Shown: positions 44,788 to 55,597 of the stretch, piece by piece | How positions within the stretch are numbered: the first letter of the stretch is position 1 | How the letters are laid out: each line of letters starts with the position of its first letter | Origin: DATLSM01 sp963722965 | Lineage (GTDB): Bacteria > Actinomycetota > Thermoleophilia > Solirubrobacterales > 70-9 | Assembly (NCBI GenBank): GCA_963722965.1 | Contig: CAVROX010000001.1 | Coordinates: 43,101-107,100 of the forward strand | Reading direction: 5' to 3' | Length of the DNA: 64,000 nucleotides | The notes under the pieces: generated by a model | Seen by the model: only the letters and a program-made list of their open reading frames with translations | Database searches by the model: none | What the model was told of the DNA's origin: nothing | Made by a program: the position numbers and the translations under genes

Positions 44788-45392
44788 CATTCGAGCCTGC
44801 TTTGCTCTTCCAGGGCATCGGATCAGGCACCAGGGAGCCGGTGGTCTACAGGAGCGGAAAGCAGAAACCGACAGAGCCAAGGAGTCGGCTTCCCAAGGAC
44901 GAGCATTTGGGAACCGGTGAAGGGGATGTCGAGAGAGAACAAGGCAATGGGGCGAACCAGGGCAGGAGCAGGGATCCGCATCGACGCAGGCAGTACTCAA
45001 ATCGCTGCCCTTCTCCAGTTTGTTGCCTCGGCCCCAATTGTCGAAGACTCTGCGCACTGTCCCTCCGGGAGTGCCCCGACAATGGGAGCTCGTCCTGTCC
45101 GAGTTCCTGATGGTGACGCGGGCGGCTCTGGCTCCGCAGAGCTTTCCGGCGCCGGGGCCGCACCCCAGCGCGGCCGCTCCGTCCTAGCAACCGCCGTTCT
45201 GTCTGACGGGAAGACGCTAGCTACCAGCAGTGCGGACGGCCTCCGGCTCGCGTGTACTCGTTCCGAATCCCTCGCCCGGGCCCCGCGGGGCTGCTCCACC
45301 GCTATTGCTGTTAACGCCGATCCCTTTACCGCTACCGCCCTAGGGACCCTCGCTTACAGCACCTCCCTCGCCCTCACCCCCGGAGCCCCCGC
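44788..45392 (+). other. Leader region of the second cassette, possible 203-residue frame
   Basis: A plus-strand frame runs from 44785 to a TGA at 45394-45396 that overlaps the A3 ATG. It begins MHSSLLCSSRASDQAP and ends SLALTPGAPA. It has no domain or signal peptide, and its amino-acid composition is that of a high-GC shadow. The end is like the open frame before A1 (LLTLASFHTGAPA). I list it as leader with a possible upstream frame, not as a gene. Confidence 0.25.
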
Positions 45393-47471
45393 ATGAGCGC
45401 TCGCTCCCGAGCCCCTCGCCCCCTTCTCGCCTCGCTTCTCACCGCAGTAGGGGCCCTCGCCCTCGCCGCCGCCCCGGCGCCGGCTTCCGCTGCCGGGCAC
45501 ATCGTCGCGGCCTCTTTCGGCGCCGCCGCCTCTACCCCCGCAGATCCCTATCCGCTCTCCAACCCCACCGACACCGCGGTCGACAACTCCGCGGGAACGT
45601 CTGCTCACGACATCTACGTAACCGACCCCGGCAACTTTCGCATCGAGAAGTTCGACTCCTCGGGCAACTTCATTCTCATGTTCGGCAAAGGCGTCGATCA
45701 GACGACTGGGGCCGACGTTTGCACCGCTGCCTCTGGCGACACCTGTCAAGCAGGGGTCTCTGGCTCCTCGCCCGGGGCGTTCACTACCCCTACGTTCGTC
45801 GCGGTGGACGGCTCCACCGGCCCTTCCGCGGGAGACGTTTACGTCGGCGACACCGGTGACAACCTCGTCTCCAAGTTCGACTCCTCCGGCAACCTGATCG
45901 CCAGCTGGGGTAGCGGCGGTCAGCTCAACGGCTCGACTGCCAAAGACGGGCCCTTTGGCTCCCTTGCTGGTATTGCGATCGACACAAGCGGCGACCTTTT
46001 TGCCTTTGACGCAAACACTAACTTCTTCAAGTTCAAACAGGATGGCAGCTTTATCACCGACTTCAATACGGGCTCTTCGGGATACGGTATTCTGCCGGCC
46101 GGCATCGCCGTCGATGGAGCCAGCAATCTGTACTTCGTGCTGGGCTATCCAGACGTTGAGCAGGTCACGCCTGGCGGGGGCTATCTCTTTAGCTTTTCCG
46201 GCATAGTCGACGGTGAAGGTGACGCTACTGGCCTCGTTGTCGATCCCTCCAACGACGACCTCTATGTCGATCAGGGCGGCGGCGCCATCAATCGCTTTAC
46301 TTGCGGCGCGGGTTGCGCCTCGGCCGAGTCATTCACTAGCGCAAGCTTCAACGGTGCTCAGGGCATTGCGATCGATGCGTCAACTCATGTTGTCTACGTC
46401 GCCAACACCGGGGGCGGCAATGTCCTTGTCGCCCCCCCTGTTGGGAAAGCACAAGTTACGACCGGCTTGGCCTCGAGCGCAGGGGAAAGCACCGCCACCA
46501 CCACCACCACCACCCTCAACGGCCACGTCGACCCCGCCGGCGGCGCGAATATCACCAGCTGCCAAGTCGTGTTCGGGACTTCTCCGACCTACGGTCAGAG
46601 TGTACCCTGCTCCCCCCCAGCTCCGTATGCCGGCCCCACCGACGTGACCGCCGAATTTACGGGCCTGCAAACGGAGACGACCTACCACTACAACATCCTT
46701 GTCACTACCGCCGAAGGAGCCAACTCCGGCAGAGATCAGACGATCACCACCATACCGAATCTTCCTTTGGTCGACGAAACCTTTTCCTCGGGGTTGAGCG
46801 AGGACTCTGCGACGCTCAACGCCCAGATTAATCCCAGCCTTGCCCCCACCATCTACCGCTTCCAGTACGGGACGACGACCTCGTATGGATCACGGACCTA
46901 TCCGAGCGAATCGATCGGTTCCGACGACGTCGACCACCCTGTGAGGGTCGAAATCTCCGGTCTCACGCCGGCGACCACCTACCACTTCCGCGCCATTGCC
47001 ACCAACCTCGCCGGCAACACCTATGGGCCTGACAGTTCCTTCACCACTCCCGATCATCCGGGGGTGGTTGCCAGCTCGGCCTCAGATATAGGTCAAACGA
47101 CCGCGACCCTCAGCGCCAGCATCCGTCCCGGCTTCCGCGACACCACCTACCATTTCGAATACGGGCGCACCTCAGCCTACGGTTCGAGCACCCCCGAGAG
47201 CGCGTCGATCGGCTCCGACAACGCAGCACATCCGGCCGCCGCCACGCTCACCGGCTTGATCCCCGAAACGACCTACCACTATCGCGTCGTCGCTACCAAC
47301 GCGATCGGCGCCACCGCCGGGCCCGATCAGACCTTCACCACGGCTTCCGCGCCAGTCCTCGCCCCGCCGCCGACGACGCATTGCAAGAAAGGCTTCGTCA
47401 GGCGCAACGGCAAGTGCATCAAGCCCCACCGCCACCACAATCGCAAGCACCACGGGAGGAGTCACCAGTGA
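45393..47471 (+). CDS. Secreted family-A protein without PD40 part (A3)
   Basis: 692 residues. GGAG lies eight bases before the ATG, as for A1. The signal peptide is LLASLLTAVGALALAAAP, cut after ASA. NHL-type repeats follow (TAVDNSAGTSAHDIYVTDPG; GIAIDASTHVVYVANTGGGN), then three FN3-like repeats (FQYGTTTSYGS...TTYHFRAIATNLAGN). The protein then goes straight to the C-terminal motif HCKKGFVRRNGKCIKP and a His/Arg-rich end. The hinge (VRQQT...DCRAYELVS) and PD40 propeller of the larger A proteins are absent. Its stop overlaps the next start (GTGA). The first 80 residues are almost identical to those of A4. Confidence 0.88.
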   Translation: MSARSRAPRPLLASLLTAVGALALAAAPAPASAAGHIVAASFGAAASTPADPYPLSNPTDTAVDNSAGTSAHDIYVTDPGNFRIEKFDSSGNFILMFGKGVDQTTGADVCTAASGDTCQAGVSGSSPGAFTTPTFVAVDGSTGPSAGDVYVGDTGDNLVSKFDSSGNLIASWGSGGQLNGSTAKDGPFGSLAGIAIDTSGDLFAFDANTNFFKFKQDGSFITDFNTGSSGYGILPAGIAVDGASNLYFVLGYPDVEQVTPGGGYLFSFSGIVDGEGDATGLVVDPSNDDLYVDQGGGAINRFTCGAGCASAESFTSASFNGAQGIAIDASTHVVYVANTGGGNVLVAPPVGKAQVTTGLASSAGESTATTTTTTLNGHVDPAGGANITSCQVVFGTSPTYGQSVPCSPPAPYAGPTDVTAEFTGLQTETTYHYNILVTTAEGANSGRDQTITTIPNLPLVDETFSSGLSEDSATLNAQINPSLAPTIYRFQYGTTTSYGSRTYPSESIGSDDVDHPVRVEISGLTPATTYHFRAIATNLAGNTYGPDSSFTTPDHPGVVASSASDIGQTTATLSASIRPGFRDTTYHFEYGRTSAYGSSTPESASIGSDNAAHPAAATLTGLIPETTYHYRVVATNAIGATAGPDQTFTTASAPVLAPPPTTHCKKGFVRRNGKCIKPHRHHNRKHHGRSHQ

Positions 47472-50400
47472 ACGCCGCGACGCACGCACGCTCCTCCTTG
47501 GATCAAAAAAGGATTCGGAACTGCATCGGCGCAGCTTCAGCCGGTATGGTCGTGATCGCGTTTCTCTTCGCTGCGCCCGCGTCTGCGAGCGTCGCATACC
47601 TCCACACGGCCTCCTTTGGCGCCGCCGCCTCCACCCCCGCGAACCCCTATCCGCTCTCCAACCCCAGCGACACCGCGGTTGACAACTCCGCCGGAACCTC
47701 TGCTCACGACATCTACGTAACCGACCCCGGCAACTACAGCGTCGAGAAGTTCGACTCCTCGGGCAAATTGATCTGGATCATCGGCAAGGAAGTCAACGAG
47801 ACCGCAGTCGAAGCCTCGGGGACCGAAGCCGAACAGAACCTCTGCATCGTCCCCGCAGACACCTGCCAACCCGGCGCCGCGGGTTCTTCCCCCGGGGCCT
47901 TCCTGGCGCCGACTTTCGTCGCCGTCGACGGCTCGCTCGGCCCGTCCGCCGGCGACGTCTACGTCGGCGACACCTCAACTGGAGACGTCTCCAAGTTCAC
48001 CCCCGAAGGCGCACTCGTCACCGCCTGGGGTAGCGGCGGACTGCTCACCGGATTCTCACCCCTTTACGGCATCGCCGTCGATCCCACCGGCAACCTCTTC
48101 GTCCTGAGCGCAGAAACTGACTGGTACAAACAGGACGGCACACTGCACAGCACCTTCGGTTACCCGCGCGGATCCTCCGCGTCCGGCTTAGCCGTAGATT
48201 CGGAAGACAACCTCTACAAGGTGGACGGCAGCCCGAATGTGACGAAGTTCTCCGATACAGGTGAAGACCTCGCCGAAACGCTCGATGGAGGTGAAGCATC
48301 CGGTCTCGCCATCGACCCTTCGTCTAACAACCTCTACGTCGATGAATCCGGGAGTTCCGTCAGTCAGTTTGCATTGAATTGTGGTGAAAGCTGCGCCCCG
48401 ATTGACACCTTCGGCTCCGAAGTCCTGAGCGGCGCCCAGGGCCTCAGCGTCGATGCAGAAACCCCCACCACTGTCTACGCGGCCAACACGGGAAGCGGCA
48501 GTGTAGCCGTGTTCGTGAGGACGATCGTTCCCGACGTCAGCGCCGAGGCTTCTTCCAACTATGCACAGTCCACGGTCACGCTCACCGGTCATGTAGATCC
48601 GGCCGAAGGTGGGCCAATCACCGACTGTCGTTTCGAATACGTCACCACCTCCGCATTCAAATCCACCGGCTTCTCGAATCTCAGCTCGGGCGGTAGCGTC
48701 CCCTGCGTCGAGGGAACTTCCTTTTCCGCCCCCGCGGATGTCCACGCCGACCTTACCGGGCTCAGCTTCCTGACAACGACCTACCGTTACCGGCTCGTTG
48801 CCGCAAACGCCAATGGCGAGAGCGATGGCTCCGATCAATTCCTCGGCTTCGGCATCATCTCCCACGCCTTCAACTCCACTATCACTGGCTCCGGCGAGAA
48901 CGCACTCTCGGGCCCGACAGACGTCGAAGTCGACCAAGCAAGCCACGACATCTACGTCACCGATCCGGGCAACTACAGAATCGAGAAGTTCGACTCCGCT
49001 GGCAACTTTCTGCTCATGTTCGGGAAAAATGTCAACAAGACTAAGGTCGAAATGCTCGGGGCGACGGAAGCAGAAAAAGACCTTTGCACCGCTGCGTCTG
49101 GTGACACCTGCCAGCCCGGCACCTCGTCCTCAAGTGCTGGTGGCTTCATTTCTCCGACATACCTCGCAGTAGACAATTACCCCGGTGGCGAAGGTGACGT
49201 CTACGTTGGCGACCCCGGCGATAATCTGGTTTCGAAGTTCGATTCCTCGGGTCACATCATCCCAAGCTGGGGGCCGGGCGGGACGAAGGACGGCTCCGAC
49301 GCGGACTTTGGGCCCTTCGGTGGCCGCGGCTCAATCTGGGGTGTCGGCGTCGGTGGACCGAACGGAGATCTTTTCGTCGGCGGTAATTATTATTATTTTA
49401 ACAACGTCTGGGAGTACAGTCCCCAGGGGACCCCTATTGGTCCTTACCTTGGCGCAAACGGGGTGCCGTGGCTGAAGGTCGATCCGGCTGGAACCTATTA
49501 CGGCGCAAGTGCGTTCCCCTCGCCGGTCACCGGTTTTGCCTTCGACCCCTCAAATCAGGAACTTTACCTTGACACTGGGTCGGCTGTCGACCACTACAGT
49601 GACTGCAACCCGCCGGTTAATGGACCCTGCGAACCGGAAGACTCCTTCGGTAGCGGCCAGCTTTCCGGCTCCCAAGGTGTGGGGGTCGATGGTGGCACCC
49701 ACGTCGTCTACGTCGCCAATTCGAACAGCAACGACGTAGCCGTCTTTGGCGATGTTCGGCCGATCGTCACGACCGGCCCGTTCACCGACGCCTCCGAATC
49801 AAGCGTCACCCTGACCGGCCATATCGACCCCGCCGGTCGTGGCAACGTGGTCAGCTGCCACTTCGAATACGGCTTCGAAAGGAGCTACGGCTCCTCCGTG
49901 CCCTGCACCCCGGATCCGGCCTCCTCGAACTTCACCGAACCCCAAGACGTCACCGCAACGGTGACCGGCTTCTCGCCTGGCACCATGGACCACTACCGAG
50001 TGGTCGCCACAAATGCCTCCGGTGCCACAAGCCAAGGCCTGGACCAGACGTTCATGCACAACACAGCCTCCGGCAATCGACGGGCTCGCCTCTGCAAACC
50101 TGACCGCCACAACCGCCGATCTCATTGCCCAGGTCAATCCCAACGGTCTAGAAACCAGCTATCGCTTCGAATACGGGCACAACGGTCAACTTAGGGACAA
50201 GTGGCGCCAGTTCCCGATGGGTCACTTGAGCCGCCGCGAACACCGATCAGCCAATCGGAGTCCACCTCGAAGACCTGACCCCCCATGTCGTCTACCACTA
50301 CCGCCTCGTCGCAGAAAACGAAGATGGCACGACCGCAAGTGAAGATCACACCTTCAACTTCTACCCACCAACTTGCCCCAACGAAAACGTCCGCCAGCAG

Positions 50401-52758
50401 ACCCAGGCCAATTACCTCCCCGACTGCCGCGCCTACGAGCTCGTCTCGCCTGGCAATGCCGGCGGCACCCAGCTCTACCCTGACGGTCCCAACACCGGCT
50501 ACGCTACCAGCCCTTCGCGCTTCTCCTACACGGGGCTGTTTTCAGACGATCCCCGGCTCCGGGCGGCAGTCCGATCGACGGCACCGGCGACCTCTACGTC
50601 GCCACCCGCACCGACACCGGCTGGGTCAGCCGATATGTCGGCCTGCCCGTCCAACCAGGCTGCGGTCGACGGCGGTCCGCCGCAGGGCCTGCCGGGATCT
50701 GCTGACCGCGGGCCCTGAACGAATGCGCGTCGGACCTGTCGCAACGGCTGATCCGGCTCCAACGCGATCCAAAACGAGCGTCCTCACCGATCCCGGCATG
50801 GACACCTTCCTCGACTTGAACGACGGCAACCAGAGCGTCGAGAAGCAACTTCGAGGGAGGACTTTCAAAACGCACACCCCGATCGCCTCCAACGCCCCCT
50901 ACGTCTGGAGTGCCGACGGCGCCCCCTCGACCGCTGGCCGACCAATCTCGGCGCTGTCCCCGCCGGGAGCTACCCACCGGCTCAATATCTACAGCCGTGG
51001 CGAGTTCTACGTCCACTGAACATGGACCGGCGAACTGTCGTGCCCCCGGCGGGGTGCACGCGCTCGACTGTCCCTGGGTCCAGATACGTCCGAATAGCGG
51101 ACATCGACGCGCAACGACTGCTCCGGCGACGTCACCGCTTCCTCCGACCTCAGCCACTTCGTCTTCGCCAGCGAGTGGAACGTCTTCGCCCCCGGCGGCC
51201 AGCTCACCGCCCCCGGCTCGGTCTACGACAACGACACCGCCGCCGAGACCGTCGCCGTCGCCTCCAAAACCGCCGCCGGCGCAACATTCCCGAGCGAGCC
51301 TGACGACCAGGCCGGCGACCCCCTCGCAGATCCCCGCCGTCTCCAGTGACGGTTCCCACATCCTGATCGCCGCCGGCGGCACCGGGCCCTGCGGGTCCGC
51401 CAACTGCTCGACTCCGACCCTGCGGCGCTGACTATCAGCGACGGTCGGCGCTGCCGATGCAGCCCAGCCACCTCTACATGCGCGTCGACGACACGGTGAC
51501 CTATGACGTCTCCGCAGGGTCACGATGTCGACTACGTCGGCATGACTGCCGATGGTTCGAAGGTCTACTTCACCTCCGAAGAACAGCTCACCACTGAAGA
51601 CCCCGACACGCAGCTCGACCTTTACATGTGGTCAGACGGGGAAGAGGAAGCCACCCGATGACTCTGATCTCAAAGGGCAACAACGGCGCCGGCAACAGGC
51701 GAACCCGGTAACACGGCAGCCTCCAGGCAAAACGGCGCCTTCACGACCAAGTGCGGCATCGCCACCTCTAACGCAGCTGTTCTACTGTCAGCTGCGAAGC
51801 ACTCTCAAGGCGGCAACTGCCTCTCCGACAGCTTCATCGCCTCCGAAAATGGCGACATCTACTTCTCCTCGCCCGAGCAACTCGACGGCACCCACGGATT
51901 CCCAACCAGGAGAACCTCTACGACTACCGCAACGGTCAGGTTCAGTAGGTGACCACCCTCACCGGTCCTACGCTATTGCTTCACCGACCACTACAGCTTC
52001 GAAAACTACTGCCCGCGGATCACGAGGATGGAGGTCACGCCCGACGACAGCCACATGGCCTTCGTCACCGGCAGCCAGGTTGCCCAGTCTCAGTACAACA
52101 GCACGGCCACCTCGAGATGTACACATACGATCCCTCCACCGGCAAGATCGTCTGCGTTTCCTGTCTCCCCAGCGGTGCACCGCCGACATCGAACGTGCTG
52201 GGCAGCCAGGACGGCCTTTTCATGACAAACGACGGCCGCGTCTTCTTCAGCACCGAAGACGCCCTCGTCCACGCCGACACCAACCGCTCGAGGACGTCTA
52301 TGAGTACGTCGACGGTCGCCCCCAGCTGATCACCCCGGGTACCGGCGATACGACCCAGCAGAGCGGCGGCGTTCTTTCTTTCGCGGCTGCCCCTGGGCTG
52401 ATCGGGGTCAGCGCCAACGGCACCGATGTCTACTTCGGCACCGACCAGACGCTTGTCCCCGCCGATCACAACGGCCTCTTCTACAAGATCTATGACGCCC
52501 GCTCCGGCGGCGGCTTCCCCGCCCCCGCGCCGCCGCCGGCCTGCACCGCCGCCGACGAGTGCCACGGCGCCGGCAGCTCGCCTCCATCCGCCTTCCCGAC
52601 CGGCACCGCCGCTGCGCTCGGCAGTGGCGGCAACCTCGCGCCTCAGAGATCGGCGAGGCATCACAAGAAGCATCACAAAGACAAGGTGCACGGCAAACGC
52701 TCCCAAGAGCGCCACCACGCCCGCAGTCGCCCACGCCAAACGGAGGGTGGGCCGATGA
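47468..52758 (+). CDS. Secreted family-A surface protein, short type (A4; frame broken after 50.05 kb)
   Basis: GTG 47468 overlaps the A3 stop. Signal peptide AGMVVIAFLFAAPASAS. The first 860 codons are uninterrupted: NHL repeats, an FN3-like unit, a second set of NHL repeats (VEVDQASHDIYVTDPGNYRI) and another FN3-like unit. From about 50058 the frame changes repeatedly (about 50058, 50180, 50200, 50545 and many after), yet the expected order continues: CPNENVRQQT...DCRAYELVS (about 50370), PD40-like blades (DGSKVYFTSEEQLT), AADECHGAG (about 52550) and a His/Lys-rich tail (RHHKKHHKDK). A stop TGA in the tail frame overlaps the B3 ATG at 52755. It corresponds to A1. Confidence 0.75.
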
Positions 52759-55597
52759 TCGCCCGAACCAGCTTCCCGGCCGCCGTCACGTGCGCAGTTA
52801 TCACGATGATGGGGCTGCTCCCTGCCGCGGCGCAGGCCAACACTCCGATCACCTCCTTCTCCGCTGTGCCAGGGAATACCCAGGCCGGTGGCCATCCCGA
52901 TCTGGAGGTGAGTTCTCGGTCGAAAACCGCCTGGCTCAAGCATAGCCAAAGCGCCTGCAACTGCGAGGATGCCAAAGACGCTACCGTCCATCTCCCGGCT
53001 GGCTTCATCGGCAACCCCAGCGCCACGCCGCAGTGCTCGATCGCAGACTTCTCCGCCGACACTTGCCCGATCGATTCCCAAATCGGCATCGTCTACGTGT
53101 CGTGGGCAACGGGGCAAGTGGCGAAAGCTTCGCTACCGCGATCTACAATGTGGTCCCTCCGCCCGATGTCGCCGGCCTGCTCGCATTCAAGATCTGGTTC
53201 TTCGACACTCCGCAGTTCACGCTGCTGAGTTCCCGTACCGGCGGCGACTACGGTCTCGACTCAACCACTACCTCGATTTACCACGGGGTAGCTTCCCGCT
53301 AAAAGCGCTTCCAGAGGACCTGTGGGGGGTACCGGCCGACCCAATCCACGACCCCCTGCGCCTCAACCCGCCGTCTAACCCGCAGGGAGGCTTGACCGCC
53401 TACAACGACCAGCTCTGCAATGCGAACGGCTCGCCTAGCACCAACGACCCGAGTACTATTCGTGAGCCGTGCTAACACAAAAATCCCCCCTGCCGCCTCC
53501 AACAGCCCGCTCACCCCGTTCCTCCAGAACCCGACCACCTGCGCTGCCTCACTCAGCTCCTCGCTCGACGTCCTCTCCTACGATGACGGCGTAGAACACG
53601 CCAATGACCCCTGGCCGCAGATGACGGGCTGCGACCAGCTCAGCTTCAACCCCAGCCTCTTCGCCCAGCCGACCACCACCGAGACCGACACGGCCTCGGG
53701 CCTCGACGTCAACCTCAGCGTCCCCCAGGAGCTGAGCCCGACCGATCCCTCTCGCCATCCGAGATCGCGGCAGCGACCGTCACCCTGCCGCCGGGCTTCT
53801 CGATCAACCCCAACGCCGCCGACGGCAAGACCGCCTGCACCGAAGCCGAAGCGCGGTTCGGCACCGAGGAAGAAGCCCAGTGCCCCGAATTCTCCAAGGT
53901 CGGCAGCCTGACGATCGAAAGCTCCGCCCTCCCCGGCCCGCTGCCCGGCTACGTCTACCTCGGTCAACCCAAGCCCGGCGACCGCTACCGCATCTTCCTC
54001 GTCGCCAACGGCTTCGCCGCCCACGTCAAGCTGGCCGGGACGGTCACCCCGACCCGCAGACCGGCCAGCTCGTCGATCTCCTTCCAGAACCTGCCCCAGA
54101 GCCCGTTCACTGACTTCAACATGCACTTCTTCGGCTCCGAACGCGGCCTCCTGGCCACCCCGACCCAGTGCGGCACCTACCCGGTCAACAGCACCTTCAC
54201 GCCCTGGGACTCAGTCCTTCCCGAACAGACCTCGACCCAGTTCTTCACCCTCGATTCCGGTCCCGAACGGCGACGCGCCTGCCCCGGCCCGACCCGTCCC
54301 TTCAACCCCGGCTTCCAGGCCGCGTCGGCCGGCAACACCGCCGGCGCCCACACCCCCTTCTCGCTCGACCTGACCCGCAACGACGGCGACCAGAACCTAA
54401 GCGGCCTCAACGTCACGACCCCGCCGGGCTTCTCGGCCACCCTGGCCGGCATCCCCTACTGCTCCGACGCGGCGCTCGCAGCCGCAGCCGAACCCAGCTA
54501 CTCGGGCCTCGAAGAGGAGGCCAACCCCAGCTGCCCCGCCGCCTCCCAGATCGGCACCGCGACGACCGGCGCCGGAGCCGGCACCCACCCCGTCTACGTC
54601 CCCGGCAAGGTCTACCTCGCCGGCCCCTACAAGGGCGCGCCGCTCTCCCTCGCCGTGATCACCCCGGCGCTCTCGGGCCCCTATGACCTCGGCAACGTCG
54701 TCGTCAGAGCGGCGCTGCACGTCAACCCCGAAACCGCCCAGATCACCGCCGTCTCCGATCCCCTGCCCCAGATCCTCGAGGGCATCCCGCTGCGCCTGCG
54801 CTCGATCCTGCATCAACCTCAACCGCCCGAACTTCACCCTCAATCCGACCAACTGCGATCCCTTCTCGGTCGACGCCACAGGTGACCGGCGACCAGGGCG
54901 CTCAGGCGAACCTCACCTCGCACTTCCAGGTCGCCAACTGCGCCGCCCTCCCCTTCGCCCCCAAGCTCGCCACTGACGCTCTCCGGCTCCACCAAGCGCG
55001 CCGGCAACCCCGCCCTGCACGCCGACCCTCACCGCCACCGGCGGGCCGAAGCCAACATCGCCCGCGACCACGGTCACCCTGCCCCCCTCCGAGATCCTCG
55101 ACAACGCCCACATCAAGAACCCCTGCACCAAGGTCCAGTTCGCCGCAGGCACGACCCCCGGCGAAAAGTGCCCGCCGGGCTCCGATCATCGGCTTCGCCA
55201 AGGCCGAAACCCCGCTGCTCGAAAAGCCCGCTCGAAGGCCCCGTCTACCTGCGCTCACCGCTCCCCGGGCACAAGCTCCCCGACATCGTCGCCGCCCTCA
55301 ACGGCCAGATCGACATCGCCCTCGTCGGCAGGATCGACACCGTCCCCGGCGGCGGCTTCGCACAGCTTCGAAACCGTCCCCGACGCCCCCGTCTCCAACT
55401 TCACCCTGAGCCTCGACGGCGGCAACAAGGGCCTCCTCGAAAACAGCGCCAACCTCTGCAAGGTGCCCCAGAAGGTGCTGGCGCGCCTCAGCGGCCAAAA
55501 CGGCGCCACCGAGAACCAGAATCAGAACTTGGGGACGCCGTGCGGCAAGGCGGCCAAGCGCAAGCGCCATCGGTCTCACGCGAGGGTGGTGGGTTAG
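52755..55597 (+). CDS. Secreted family-B surface protein, type 1 (B3; frame broken)
   Basis: ATG 52755 begins MIARTSFPAAVTCAVITMMG with a signal peptide ending AQA. Pieces in different frames together give a protein like B1: ITSFSAVPGNTQAGGHPDLE, CPIDSQIG (about 53070), CPEFSKVG (about 53882), CPAASQIG (about 54535), VNLNRP-type stretch as NLNRPNFTLNPTNCDPF, CPPGS-IIGFA (about 55172) and an Arg/Lys-rich end, TAG 55595-55597. Single extra bases are visible near 54810, 54882, 54973, 55022, 55048, 55187, 55229 and 55369; one base is missing near 54033. Corrected length would be about 945 residues. Confidence 0.72.

Noticed and set aside
46480..46520. ACCACC-type run in A3 as a CRISPR-like or microsatellite array
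   Set aside because: It is a short Thr-codon run (TTTTTT in the protein) inside a coding linker; no spacers or repeats. No CRISPR array was seen anywhere in the window.
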